Shown piece by piece: positions 25,005 through 33,572 of a stretch of 64,000 nt of DNA. The stretch is taken from positions 142,867-206,866 of the forward strand of contig CAZBRO010000007.1 in the NCBI GenBank assembly GCA_964494505.1. Direction: 5' to 3'. This stretch comes from CAIYRG01 sp964494505. Its GTDB lineage: Bacteria > Pseudomonadota > Alphaproteobacteria > Micropepsales > Micropepsaceae. Each line of letters starts with the position of its first letter. Positions within the stretch are counted from its first letter, which is position 1. The notes under the pieces are model-generated. The model saw only the letters and a list, made by a program, of their open reading frames with translations, was not told where the DNA came from and made no database searches. A program made the translations under genes and the position numbers.

Positions 25005-25604
25005 TCAAAGATCGGTCGGGGGAGTCCAATCCTCATGGCCTTTCGGCAGCGTATTCGGAGGATAGGAAATCATCTTCTGATAGAGCAGGTGCATGAACAG
25101 GAAGAGGGGCTTGGCCTTGAACACCAGCAGGATCGCTTCGTTGTCCGGGTCGTCGTTGAAGTGCTGATGCACGCAGCCATTCTCGACGAACATCACATCG
25201 CCCGCCTTCCAGGGAATGTGCTTGCCGTCATGGATGTCGTGGCCGCGGCCCTTGATGATGAAGAAGCAGGCGGAGTTCAGATGGCCATGCTTCTGGGAAT
25301 AGGCGCCCGGCGCATAGGCCTCGACATGGCACTCGATGGCCTGGGTGACCTTGGCGGCCGCCCCCGGCGCGATGGGGTGCTTGCCGTAGAGGTTGGGGCC
25401 GCCTTTCCAGGGCACCGACTTGGACGAGATGACGCGGGGGGCGTCCAGCAGTTCCTTGGTGAGATGGCTGTAGGTGCCTTCGAGCGCCCGAACGAAGGTG
25501 CGCTTCTTCTGCCAGCGCTCCCAGACGACGGGGACTTCCTGATTGTGCTTGGGGCCGGGGACGCCCTGGTCTTTCGGCTCAGCGCCGGAGGGGTCTGCGG
25601 ACAT
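25005..25604 (-). CDS. Cupin-domain protein (2)
   Basis: 199 residues. The cupin barrel is in the C-terminal two-thirds: motif 1 YSQKHGHLNSACFFIIKGRGHDIHDG and motif 2 WKAGDVMFVENGCVHQHFND, which together provide three His and an aspartate-rich loop. The N-terminal ~60 residues are charged and include VWERWQKKRTFVRALEGTY. Upstream gene of a two-cupin transcript. The two proteins share only the fold, not extended sequence. Function unknown. Confidence 0.8.
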   Translation of the reverse strand: MSADPSGAEPKDQGVPGPKHNQEVPVVWERWQKKRTFVRALEGTYSHLTKELLDAPRVISSKSVPWKGGPNLYGKHPIAPGAAAKVTQAIECHVEAYAPGAYSQKHGHLNSACFFIIKGRGHDIHDGKHIPWKAGDVMFVENGCVHQHFNDDPDNEAILLVFKAKPLFLFMHLLYQKMISYPPNTLPKGHEDWTPPTDL

Positions 25605-25688
25605 GGGATTTCCTTTGGTTAGGCGATGTTGGTGGGCGTGTTTTCAGGCCGGGTTCCGATCCCGTCAAGCGAAACAATAGACGGAACC

Positions 25689-26045
25689 TCACACTGGGTC
25701 CGGGCCGAGCTCGTCGAGCAGCGCAGCTGCGGCTGCCCTAAGACCTGGGAGAGACTCCTGAATGATCCGCCACACGCGCCCATGCTCAACGGCGGCATAT
25801 CCGTGAATGAGCACATTGCGAAACGCAATAACGTCACGGATATCGGGGATGCGGCGTGCCAGATTGGGTTCAACTTTGTTCAGCTGACCAAGGGCTTCGC
25901 CGATAATTTCAAACTTGCGCTCCACCGCTGCCCGGATGAGATCGCTCTGCGCATAAGTCTCGAAATCCATCCCCGACAGGAATGTCGAGATTGCATCGGC
26001 AGCTTGCCGGATATCCCACAAATACGCCCGTGGATCACGATGCAT
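25689..26045 (-). CDS. hepT: HepT-like HEPN ribonuclease toxin
   Basis: 118-residue DUF86/HepT protein. It starts MHRDPRAYLWDIRQAADAIS, typical of the family, and carries the catalytic R-X4-H motif in FRNVLIHGYAAV (about 74-85). HepT toxins cleave RNA (tRNA in some systems) and are neutralised by AMPylation of the Tyr near this motif, here the Tyr in HGY. Its 5' end overlaps the mntA gene by 11 nt, so the antitoxin is translated first and coupled to the toxin. Confidence 0.9.
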   Translation of the reverse strand: MHRDPRAYLWDIRQAADAISTFLSGMDFETYAQSDLIRAAVERKFEIIGEALGQLNKVEPNLARRIPDIRDVIAFRNVLIHGYAAVEHGRVWRIIQESLPGLRAAAAALLDELGPDPV

Positions 26046-26346
26046 AGATCACCTCGCGCGAGCGGTCGATCTCGGCACGGATGAAGGGGTTTCTGACCGC
26101 TGCGGGCTCAACCAAATCGACCGGCCGCCCGAGCAGTTGCTCAAGGGCGCTCGCCAACCCGAAAAACTGTTCGAGGGGGGGTAGACGGAGGTCCGCGTTG
26201 AACTCAACGAGAAAATCGAAGTCGCTGGACCCGGGATTGAAGTCCCAACCGCGTGCGGCCGACCCGAAAACCTCAAGCCGTGCCACTCCGTAGCGGCGGC
26301 ATACCGCTGAAACGGCATCTCGCTTTCCGGCGATGGCAGCATGCAT
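26035..26346 (-). CDS. mntA: MntA-like nucleotidyltransferase antitoxin
   Basis: 103 residues from ATG 26346 (MHAAIAGKRDAVSAVCRRYG). The nucleotidyltransferase motif is EVFGSAARGWDFNPGSSDFDFLVEF (about 30-54), with GSxARG and two metal-binding Asp. The third acidic position is expected in VDLVEP. In known pairs MntA transfers AMP to HepT. This is the second MNT/HEPN pair in the window (the other is at 11.3-12.0 kb), and the two pairs are not close in sequence. A longer in-frame reading upstream lacks family features. Confidence 0.88.
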   Translation of the reverse strand: MHAAIAGKRDAVSAVCRRYGVARLEVFGSAARGWDFNPGSSDFDFLVEFNADLRLPPLEQFFGLASALEQLLGRPVDLVEPAAVRNPFIRAEIDRSREVIYAS

Positions 26347-26538
26347 GACCGTCTTCGCCCCGGGTTTTCCTATTCTTTTCAGGCGTGGGGCGGGGCTCGT
26401 CAAGCGGGAGACCTGGGATCGGTTCCTGGCTATAACATGCCCTGTGAGGAATCGTACCAAAAAAAGGATATGTGTTGATTTTTGAACGATTGGCGGCTTG
26501 AATGCCCCCCAACCGGCACCAAAGAGCACCGCGTCCAC

Positions 26539-27405
26539 ATGCAAAAAAGTTTTTTTACCTCAAAGCCTTATGTCGTCGGGGGCGTCAACGGCCCGGACCT
26601 CGCGCCGCATGTTCCCGCCGAGGAGGCCATCGGCAAGGTCGTTTCCAACCTTTGGGTCAATCCGGAATACAAGCACCTGATCGTCAAGGCCTCGCCCAAG
26701 CATCTGAAGGTCAAGCCCGGCCAATTCTTCAACATCCTCTGCCCTTCTCCGGACGACGGCGAGCTGTGGCTGCGGCGGCCCCAGAGCATTTACGTGGTCG
26801 ATTCCGAGGGGGGAAATCTCGAATTCCTCTACAAATGCGTGGGCCGCGGCACCAAGGGCATGGCGACCTTCAAACCGGGCGACGATTGCAACCTGGTCGG
26901 CCCGTTGGGGATCGGGTTCTCGTTCAAGCCGGAATGGAAGAACATCGTGGTCCTCGGACGAGGTGTCGGGCTTGCCACCATGGGGCCGATCTCGCAATTG
27001 GCCGCTGAGAATGGCGTCGGCGTCACGGCGATATTGTCGGCGCGCTCGCCGGAGCTGGTGATGGCGGACGAGCTGTTCGGCAAGGTCGGCGAGGTGATCC
27101 GTGTGCTCGACAGCGACGGGACGAGTTCGGTGGAAAACGTAGGCGCGATCCTGGAGAAACTCATTGCGGCCGGAAAGGCGGACGCGTTCTTCACCTGCGG
27201 CTCCAACCGGCTGATGTTCCTGATGAAGGAATTGGGCGCCAAGCACGGCGTGCCGGGCGAGGTCGCGATGGAGCAGATCATGGCGTGCGGGCTGGGGCCC
27301 TGCTACGTCTGCGTCCGCACCTTCGAGGTGGACGGTCACAAGGAACTGCGCCGGGTGTGCATCGAAGGCCCGGTGTTCGATTTGCAGGAGTGCGTGGGAT
27401 GGTAG
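26539..27405 (+). CDS. pyrK: Dihydroorotate dehydrogenase electron-transfer subunit
   Basis: 288-residue FAD/[2Fe-2S] protein that passes electrons from class 1B dihydroorotate dehydrogenase to NAD+. Features: an FAD-binding region LWLRRPQSIYVVD, an NAD-binding Rossmann part (VVLGRGVGLATMGPIS; AFFTCGSNRLMFLM), and the cluster-binding C-terminus with CGLGPCYVC and a later Cys in RRVC. The start at 26539 has a weak ribosome site; TTG 26482, with AAGGA some 16 nt upstream, would add 19 residues. It overlaps the dehydrogenase gene by 7 nt, supporting the assignment over a generic ferredoxin reductase. Confidence 0.85.
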   Translation: MQKSFFTSKPYVVGGVNGPDLAPHVPAEEAIGKVVSNLWVNPEYKHLIVKASPKHLKVKPGQFFNILCPSPDDGELWLRRPQSIYVVDSEGGNLEFLYKCVGRGTKGMATFKPGDDCNLVGPLGIGFSFKPEWKNIVVLGRGVGLATMGPISQLAAENGVGVTAILSARSPELVMADELFGKVGEVIRVLDSDGTSSVENVGAILEKLIAAGKADAFFTCGSNRLMFLMKELGAKHGVPGEVAMEQIMACGLGPCYVCVRTFEVDGHKELRRVCIEGPVFDLQECVGW

Positions 27406-28379
27406 ACCTGTCCGTCAAAATCGGGACCGTGGAACTCAAGAACCCGATCATGCCGGCGTCGGGCTGCTTCTCGACCGATCTGGCGCAGGTGATGGACGTC
27501 AACCGGCTGGGCGCGCTGGTGGCCAAGACCGTGTCGCGCGAATACCGCATTGGCAATCCGACCCCGCGCGTGGCCGAACTCGAATGCGGCATGATCAATT
27601 CCATCGGCCTGCCGACCAAGGGCATCGGCTATTTCCTCGAACATCAGGTGCCCGATTACGCGCGCTTCACGCCGCCTCTGGTGGGCTCGATCTCGGCGAC
27701 GACGGCGGACGATTTCGAAGCCATGACGCGCGAAGTCGCGGCCCATCCGGACGTGGACGTGATCGAGGTGAACATCTCCTGCCCGACGCGCAACCCGGGC
27801 GGCGGCAATTTCGCGATGCACGAGGATCACACCTTCAATGTGGTCAAGCGCATTCGGGGCGCGACCGGCAAGCCCGTCTGGGTGAAGCTGTCGCCCAATG
27901 CGGGCGACGTGGTGGCCATAGGCCTCGCCGCGGAGGAAGCGGGCGCCGACGCGCTCGTGGTGTCGAACACGATCCTTGGGCTCAAGATCAATCTCGATAC
28001 GTTCCGCCCGGCCATCGGCAACAAATTCGGCGGCATTTCGGGACCGGGCGTGAAGCCCATCATCGTGCGCATGGTGCATCAGGTCTCGCAGCGGGTGAAA
28101 ATTCCCGTGATCGGCTGCGGCGGTATCGTGAAAGTGGAGGACGTGGTCGAATACATGCTGGCGGGCGCATCCGCGGTGATGATCGGCTATCTGATCTTCC
28201 GCAATCCATCGGGGTTGATCGCGATGATCGACGAATTGGCCGCGTGGTGCGACAAACGTGGGTTCAAGCGGGTGGCGCAGTTGACGGGCGCCATGGTCAA
28301 CGATCCCATCGCGGAAACGTTTTCCGCCGCGGCCGCCCCCATCGGGCAGGGGCACAAGACCTTCGTGCCCGCGGAGTAG
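27399..28379 (+). CDS. pyrD: Dihydroorotate dehydrogenase, class 1B
   Basis: Oxidises dihydroorotate to orotate in the cytoplasm, using FMN and passing electrons to PyrK. 326 residues; AGGAG precedes the ATG, which overlaps pyrK. The catalytic base loop reads EVNISCPTRNPGGG, with Cys as in class 1 enzymes. FMN-binding segments are VWVKLSPNAGD and VIGCGGIVKVEDVVEYMLAGA. Followed by pyrC after 5 nt. A second, class 2 enzyme is encoded at 33.6 kb. Members of the related dihydropyrimidine dehydrogenase family are an alternative, but the pyrK-pyrC-pyrE context supports pyrimidine synthesis. Confidence 0.88.
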   Translation: MVDLSVKIGTVELKNPIMPASGCFSTDLAQVMDVNRLGALVAKTVSREYRIGNPTPRVAELECGMINSIGLPTKGIGYFLEHQVPDYARFTPPLVGSISATTADDFEAMTREVAAHPDVDVIEVNISCPTRNPGGGNFAMHEDHTFNVVKRIRGATGKPVWVKLSPNAGDVVAIGLAAEEAGADALVVSNTILGLKINLDTFRPAIGNKFGGISGPGVKPIIVRMVHQVSQRVKIPVIGCGGIVKVEDVVEYMLAGASAVMIGYLIFRNPSGLIAMIDELAAWCDKRGFKRVAQLTGAMVNDPIAETFSAAAAPIGQGHKTFVPAE

Positions 28380-28384
28380 AAGCC

Positions 28385-29431
28385 GTGGCCGAGCGCATCA
28401 CCATCAGGAAACCCGACGATTGGCACCTGCATGTGCGGGACGGCGCGATGCTGCGGGCGTCGCTGCCTTATACAGCGGCCCATTTCGGGCGCGCGATCCT
28501 GATGCCCAATCTTCTGCCGCCGGTTCTGACGGTGAAGGATGCCATTGCCTATCGCGAGCGGGTGATAGCGGCGCTGCCCGAAGGCTCTCATTTCACGCCG
28601 TTGCTGACGTGTTATTTGACCGACAACACTGATCCCGACGATGTGGAAATGGGATTCCGCGAAGGCGTGTTCACGGCGGTGAAGATGTACCCCGCCAATG
28701 CGACGACCAATTCCGCCTATGGCGTGAACGATTTTACGAAGATCCGGCGCGTGCTGGCGCGCATGGAAAAGATCGGGATGACATTCCTGATCCACGGCGA
28801 GGAAGCCGACCCGGCGATCGACATTTTCGACCGCGAGGCCGTCTTCATCGAGCGGCGGCTGACGCCAATGCTGAAGGATTTTCCGGGGCTCTTCATCGTG
28901 CTGGAGCATGTGTCCTCGCGCGAGGGCGTGGAATTCGTCAAGGCGAACGCCCCCCAGTTGGGCGGTTCGATCACGCCCTATCATCTGATGCTGACGCGCA
29001 CCGATTGGCTGGGATACGGCAATCGCCCCTATATGTACTGCATGCCGGTGCTGAAACGGCGCGAGGATCGCGATGCGCTGCGCAAAGTGGCGACGTCGGG
29101 GGAGAGCAATTTCTTCCTGGGCACCGATTCTGCGCCCCATCCGGTGGCGAAGAAACTGGCGACCGTGGGTGCGGCGGGCCTCTTCAATTCGCCGGTCGCC
29201 ATCGAATCCTACGCGCAGGTCTTCGCCGAAGAAAACGCGCTTGCCAAATTGGAGGCGTTCGCGTCATTGAACGGGCCGAAGCATTACCGCCTGCCGCCGA
29301 ATTCGGAGACCATCACACTGGAGCGCGTCGCGTGGACCGCGCCGGAGGACGTGAAGGTCGAAGGGCCGGAAGAGCGCGCGCTCATCCATCGCGGCGGGGA
29401 GCAGATACAATGGAAGGTCGTCGCGAATTAG
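28385..29431 (+). CDS. pyrC: Dihydroorotase (E. coli PyrC type)
   Basis: Cyclises carbamoyl-aspartate to dihydroorotate, step 3 of pyrimidine synthesis. 348 residues, the usual length for the type. Zinc motif DDWHLHVRDG (about 11-20), carbamylated Lys in GVFTAVKMYPANATTNS, further ligands in FLIHGEE and VLEHVSSREGVEFV, and the catalytic Asp in NFFLGTDSAPHP. GTG start at 28385 with GGAG 7 nt upstream. Sits in the pyrK-D-C-E run. Confidence 0.95.
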   Translation: MAERITIRKPDDWHLHVRDGAMLRASLPYTAAHFGRAILMPNLLPPVLTVKDAIAYRERVIAALPEGSHFTPLLTCYLTDNTDPDDVEMGFREGVFTAVKMYPANATTNSAYGVNDFTKIRRVLARMEKIGMTFLIHGEEADPAIDIFDREAVFIERRLTPMLKDFPGLFIVLEHVSSREGVEFVKANAPQLGGSITPYHLMLTRTDWLGYGNRPYMYCMPVLKRREDRDALRKVATSGESNFFLGTDSAPHPVAKKLATVGAAGLFNSPVAIESYAQVFAEENALAKLEAFASLNGPKHYRLPPNSETITLERVAWTAPEDVKVEGPEERALIHRGGEQIQWKVVAN

Positions 29432-29447
29432 CGGCGAGACGCAGAAT

Positions 29448-30146
29448 ATGATTGAAGCGCCGGGCTTTGCCGACAAGAAAACAATCGCGGAACTGACCGC
29501 GAAGATCCTGCTGGAAGTCGAAGCGGTCCGCTTTTATTCCGACAAGCCGTTCATCTTCACCTCCGGCCTCGCGAGCCCGGTCTATACCGATTGCCGGCGG
29601 CTGATTTCGTTTCCCCGCGTACGGGCGTCGCTGATCGATTTCGGCGCCTCCACGCTTGCGCGCGATGTGGGATTCGAGGCATTCGATGCGGTCGCGGGCG
29701 GCGAAACGGCGGGCATCGCGTTTGCGGCCTGGATGGCCGACAAGCTTGGGCTCCCGATGCAATATGTGAGGAAGCAGGCCAAAGGCTTCGGCCGCAACGC
29801 GCAGATCGAAGGCGAGGTGAAGGATGGCCAGCGTGTGCTGCTGGTCGAGGACATGACGACCGACGGCGGCAGCAAGGTCAACTTCATCAATGCGCTGCGC
29901 AAGGCGGGCGTTCTCTGCGATCACACCTTCGTCTTCTTCTATTACGACATCTTCCCGGAAGGGCTGAAGACGCTGACCGACATGGGGGTCGCGCATCATG
30001 CGCTCGCCACCTGGTGGGACGTGCTGGCGGTGGCGAAGAAAAGCGAGAAATTCGAACCTCTGAGATTGGCGGAGGTGGAAGCTTTCATGCACGATCCCCG
30101 CGGCTGGTCGAAAGCGCATGGCGGAACGGCGGGTTTCGGTGTTTAA
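29448..30146 (+). CDS. pyrE: Orotate phosphoribosyltransferase
   Basis: Makes orotidine 5'-phosphate from orotate and PRPP. 232 residues. The PRPP-binding motif is RVLLVEDMTTDGGSKVNFI (about 128-146), and the flexible loop with KxKGFGRNAQIEGE precedes it. The N-terminal FIFTSGLASPVYTDCRRLIS is the family substrate loop. Completes the pyrimidine run with 16 nt to pyrC. Its last 29 nt overlap the next gene if the ATG at 30118 is used. Confidence 0.95.
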   Translation: MIEAPGFADKKTIAELTAKILLEVEAVRFYSDKPFIFTSGLASPVYTDCRRLISFPRVRASLIDFGASTLARDVGFEAFDAVAGGETAGIAFAAWMADKLGLPMQYVRKQAKGFGRNAQIEGEVKDGQRVLLVEDMTTDGGSKVNFINALRKAGVLCDHTFVFFYYDIFPEGLKTLTDMGVAHHALATWWDVLAVAKKSEKFEPLRLAEVEAFMHDPRGWSKAHGGTAGFGV

Positions 30147-31629
30147 CACGAAAAATTGGGATGTGATTGTCGTCGGCGGCGGGAATGCCGCCTATTGCGC
30201 GGCATTGGCCGCGCGCGAGCAGGGCGCATCCGTGCTGATGCTGGAAGCCGCACCCGAAGACGAATCGGGCGGCAACTCACGCTTTACCGCGGGCGCGATG
30301 CGCGTCGTCTACAACGGCGTGGACGACATCAAGACGCTGGTCCCCGATCTCTCGCAGGCGGAAATCGACACCACCGATTTCGGCACCTATACGCAGGATC
30401 AGTTCTTCGACGACATGGCGCGGGTGACGCAGTTCCGCACCGATCCGAATCTGTGCGAGCTGCTGGTGACGAAGAGCCTCCCCACGCTCGTCTGGATGCG
30501 CGAGAAGGGCATCCGCTTCGTGCCGATCTATGGCCGGCAGGCGTTCAAGATCGAAGGCAAGTTCAAATTCTGGGGCGGGCTGACGCTGGAGACGGTGGGC
30601 GGCGGGCCAGGGCTTGTCGACATGCTGACCGTGTCGGGCAAGAAGAACGGCATCGAAATCCACTACAACACGCGGGCGACCGATCTCGTCTATGACGGCG
30701 TGCGGGTGATGGGCGTGCGCTTCAAGAGCGGCGTCGAAACGGGCGAATTGACGGCGGGCGCGGTGGTGCTTGCCAGCGGCGGGTTCGAGGCGAATGCGGA
30801 GATGCGCACGCGCTATCTCGGACCGGGTTGGGATTTGGCGAAGGTGCGCGGCACCCGCTTCAACAATGGCGAAGGCATCCGCATGGCGCTTGCCATCGGG
30901 GCGAGCCCTTACGGCAATTGGTCCGGCTGTCACGCCGTGCAATGGGAGATGAACGCGCCGGAATTCGGCGATCTTGCGGTCGGCGATCAGTTCCAGAAAC
31001 ATTCCTATCCGTTTGCGCTGCTGGTGAACGCGCTGGGAAAGCGCTTCGTGGACGAGGGCGCCGATTTCCGCAATTACACATACGCGAAATACGGCCGCAT
31101 CGTGCTGGAGCAGCCGGGCCAATTCGCCTGGCAGATCTGGGACAAGAAAACCAAGCATCTCCAGCGCGACGAATACAATATCCGCCAATGCACCAAGGTG
31201 ACGGCGAACACGATCGAGGAATTGGCGAAAAAACTCGACGGCGTGAACGCAGACGCGTTCGTGAAGACTATCGCCGAATACAATGCCGCGGTCCGGCAGG
31301 ACATCGCATTCAATCCCAACGTCAAGGATGGCCGCCACACGGAAGGCCTCGCCGTACCGAAATCGAACTGGGCGAACACCATCGATACGCCGCCCTTCGA
31401 AGGCTACGCGGTGACGTGCGGGGTCACGTTCACGTTCGGGGGCTTGCGCATTGCCGCGGACGGGCAGGTGATGGATCTCGATTACCGCACCATTCCCGGT
31501 CTCTATGCGGCGGGTGAGCTGGTGGGCGGCATCTTCTATTTCAATTATCCCGGCGGCACTGGGCTCACCTCGGGTTCGGTGTTCGGCAAGATCGCCGGTA
31601 CCGCCGCAGGCAAAGCGACGCGAGGCTAA
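30118..31629 (+). CDS. tcuA: FAD-dependent tricarballylate dehydrogenase-like protein
   Basis: 503-residue flavoprotein of the fumarate reductase/succinate dehydrogenase flavoprotein superfamily. The Rossmann motif VIVVGGGNAAYCAALAAREQG is followed by EDESGGNSRFTAGAMR, and the C-terminus has TCGVTFTFGGLRIAADGQV and FNYPGGTGLTSGSVFG, as I recall from TcuA. TcuA oxidises tricarballylate to cis-aconitate. No tcuB partner is beside it, but MHS transporters (TcuC type) and a Tct system occur elsewhere in the window. Other dehydrogenases of this fold are possible. The start is uncertain: ATG 30118 or GTG 30139. Confidence 0.78.
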   Translation: MAERRVSVFNTKNWDVIVVGGGNAAYCAALAAREQGASVLMLEAAPEDESGGNSRFTAGAMRVVYNGVDDIKTLVPDLSQAEIDTTDFGTYTQDQFFDDMARVTQFRTDPNLCELLVTKSLPTLVWMREKGIRFVPIYGRQAFKIEGKFKFWGGLTLETVGGGPGLVDMLTVSGKKNGIEIHYNTRATDLVYDGVRVMGVRFKSGVETGELTAGAVVLASGGFEANAEMRTRYLGPGWDLAKVRGTRFNNGEGIRMALAIGASPYGNWSGCHAVQWEMNAPEFGDLAVGDQFQKHSYPFALLVNALGKRFVDEGADFRNYTYAKYGRIVLEQPGQFAWQIWDKKTKHLQRDEYNIRQCTKVTANTIEELAKKLDGVNADAFVKTIAEYNAAVRQDIAFNPNVKDGRHTEGLAVPKSNWANTIDTPPFEGYAVTCGVTFTFGGLRIAADGQVMDLDYRTIPGLYAAGELVGGIFYFNYPGGTGLTSGSVFGKIAGTAAGKATRG

Positions 31630-31631
31630 CA

Positions 31632-32906
31632 GTGCTGCGCTTGAACGAGCTTTCGGCCTGCGAAATCGCCCACGGCGTTGCCGCGGAGCGGTTCACCGCG
31701 CAATCCATTACGCGCGCCTGTCTCGACCGCATCGAAGAACGCGATTCCAAAGTCAAAGCCTGGGCCTATGTCGACACGGATGCGGCGATTGCGCAGGCGC
31801 GGGCCATCGACCGCGGGGCGAGCAAGGGCGTGCTGGCCGGCGTGCCGCTCGGCATCAAGGACATCATCGATACTTTCGATATGCCCACCGACATGGGCTC
31901 GCCGATTTACAGAGACAATCATACGTTTGCGGATGCGTCCTGTGTCGCGCTCGCCCGGCGCGCCGGCGCGGTGATCCTGGGGAAAACCGTGACCTGCGAA
32001 TTCGCAGGCCTGACGCCCAACGTCACACGCAATCCGCTGGATTTGGATCGCACGCCCGGCGGCTCGTCGAGCGGTTCGGCCGCCGCAGTTGCGGACCATA
32101 TGTGCGCGGTTGGTTACGGGACACAGACGGGCGGTTCGGTGCTGAGGCCGGCGTCGTTCTGCGGCGCAGTCGGGTACAAGCCGACATACAATCTTATCCC
32201 GCGCGGAGGCATCAAATTCGCGGCCGAATCGCGCGACACCATCGGGCTGATCGGACGCAGCGTGGACGACGTCGATCTGGTCGCGAGCGTGCTGATTGCG
32301 CGTCCCCTTTCGCCGCGCCGCGACACGCCGCCCCGGATCGGGCTCTGCCGCACGCATCTCTGGGAGCATGCGCTGCCGGAATCCAAGCACGCGGTCGAAG
32401 ACGCGGCTGGGCGGCTTGCCGCCGCGGGCGCGCACTTGCGCGATGTGTCCTTGCCCGATGCTTTCGATGCAACGGCCGAAGCCCGCACGGTCATCAATCC
32501 GGTGGAACGCGCCCGTTCCATGGCGCATGAATGGAACACTGCACGCGCGCAGATCAGTCCCGGCCTGACGCGGCAGATCGAGCAGGGCCTTTCCATTCCC
32601 CATGCGCGATACATCGCGTCCCTGCGGCGCATGAAGGAATGCCGCGACATGATCCCCGGCATGTTCGGGAATTGCGACGTGCTGCTCGCGCCCTGCGTTA
32701 CGGGCGAAGCGCCCATGGGTCTTGAATCCACCGGCGACACGCGCTTCCAGGAATTCTGGACCGCGCTGCACACGCCTGCGATCACATTGCCGACCCACAA
32801 GGGACCGAACGGGCTTCCGATCGGGATCCAGATCATTGGCCGTCTGTATGAAGACGAATTGCTGCTTGCTTGCGCCCGCTGGGCGGCTGAGCGTTTGGCG
32901 GCTTAG
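31632..32906 (+). CDS. Amidase signature family hydrolase
   Basis: 424 residues. The Ser-cisSer-Lys triad is visible: Lys in VPLGIKDIIDT (about 76), cis-Ser in DRTPGGSSSGSAAAVA and nucleophile Ser in GYGTQTGGSVLRPASF. GTG start at 31632 with GAGG upstream, 2 nt after the flavoprotein stop. Hydrolyses an amide to acid and ammonia; it could act on amides made by the nitrile hydratase-like enzyme at 14 kb, though the distance makes this speculative. Glutamyl-tRNA amidotransferase GatA is less likely, since no gatB or gatC is near. Confidence 0.88.
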   Translation: MLRLNELSACEIAHGVAAERFTAQSITRACLDRIEERDSKVKAWAYVDTDAAIAQARAIDRGASKGVLAGVPLGIKDIIDTFDMPTDMGSPIYRDNHTFADASCVALARRAGAVILGKTVTCEFAGLTPNVTRNPLDLDRTPGGSSSGSAAAVADHMCAVGYGTQTGGSVLRPASFCGAVGYKPTYNLIPRGGIKFAAESRDTIGLIGRSVDDVDLVASVLIARPLSPRRDTPPRIGLCRTHLWEHALPESKHAVEDAAGRLAAAGAHLRDVSLPDAFDATAEARTVINPVERARSMAHEWNTARAQISPGLTRQIEQGLSIPHARYIASLRRMKECRDMIPGMFGNCDVLLAPCVTGEAPMGLESTGDTRFQEFWTALHTPAITLPTHKGPNGLPIGIQIIGRLYEDELLLACARWAAERLAA

Positions 32907-32914
32907 GAGCACCC

Positions 32915-33517
32915 ATGGAAATCAACAACAGTTTCGATGTTCCGTTGCCGCCGGCCGACGCCTGGAAAGTGCTGATGGATATTCCGCGCATCGCGCCATG
33001 CATGCCGGGGGCGGAGCTGACCGGCGTCGTCGACAAAGACACCTATGCGGGCAAGGTTTCGGTGAAGCTCGGCCCCGTGGCGCTGACCTTTGCGGGCCAG
33101 GTGAAATTCACCGACATCGACGAGGCCGGGCACAAGGCGCGCGTCAAGGCGCAAGGCAAGGACGCGAAGGGCCGCGGCGGCGCCAATGCGAACGTCGATT
33201 TCCATTTGGAGCCGATACCGGCGGGCTCGCGCGTGCTGGTGAAGACCGACCTCACGCTGTCGGGGGCGGTTGCACAATATGGCCGCGCCTCCGGTCTCAT
33301 ACAGGACGTGGCGCAGCAATTGATCGGGCAATTCGCCGAATGCCTGAGGGCCCAGCTTGCCGCATCGGTGGCGGCTGCCGAACCGCGTCCCGGCGCGGAG
33401 CAGTCCGTGGCCACACCCATTGCCCCGCCCGAAACCAAAGCGCAGACGCTGTCCGGTTTCACGCTGATGTGGATGGTGTTGAAGAGTTTCTTCCGCGGGT
33501 TGTTCGGCGGGAAATGA
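32915..33517 (+). CDS. coxG: CoxG/SRPBCC-family protein
   Basis: 200 residues. It begins MEINNSFDVPLPPADAWKVL, then IPRIAPCMPGAELTG, as in carbon monoxide dehydrogenase subunit G. The SRPBCC fold can bind quinones or other lipids, and recent work on a mycobacterial CoxG shows menaquinone binding and recruitment of the hydrogenase or dehydrogenase to the membrane. The C-terminus has a linker and a hydrophobic helix (SGFTLMWMVLKSFFRGLFGG) that could anchor it to the membrane. AGGAG precedes the ATG. It lies 4.2 kb upstream of coxM rather than in its operon. Confidence 0.85.
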   Translation: MEINNSFDVPLPPADAWKVLMDIPRIAPCMPGAELTGVVDKDTYAGKVSVKLGPVALTFAGQVKFTDIDEAGHKARVKAQGKDAKGRGGANANVDFHLEPIPAGSRVLVKTDLTLSGAVAQYGRASGLIQDVAQQLIGQFAECLRAQLAASVAAAEPRPGAEQSVATPIAPPETKAQTLSGFTLMWMVLKSFFRGLFGGK

Positions 33518-33522
33518 GAAGT

Positions 33523-33572
33523 CCCCCCCTTCTGGTCCTTCGGACCATCCTCCCCCACAAGGGGGGAGGAAA
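33523..33572. repeat. Palindromic repeat that supplies the pyrD ribosome site
   Basis: CCCCCCTT and AAGGGGGG arms flank an inner hairpin TGGTCC-TTC-GGACCA (33533-33547). The right arm continues as GGGGGGAGGAAA directly before the TTG start of the class 2 pyrD, so the repeat arm itself is the Shine-Dalgarno. If the outer stem forms in mRNA it would hide that site. Confidence 0.7.
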
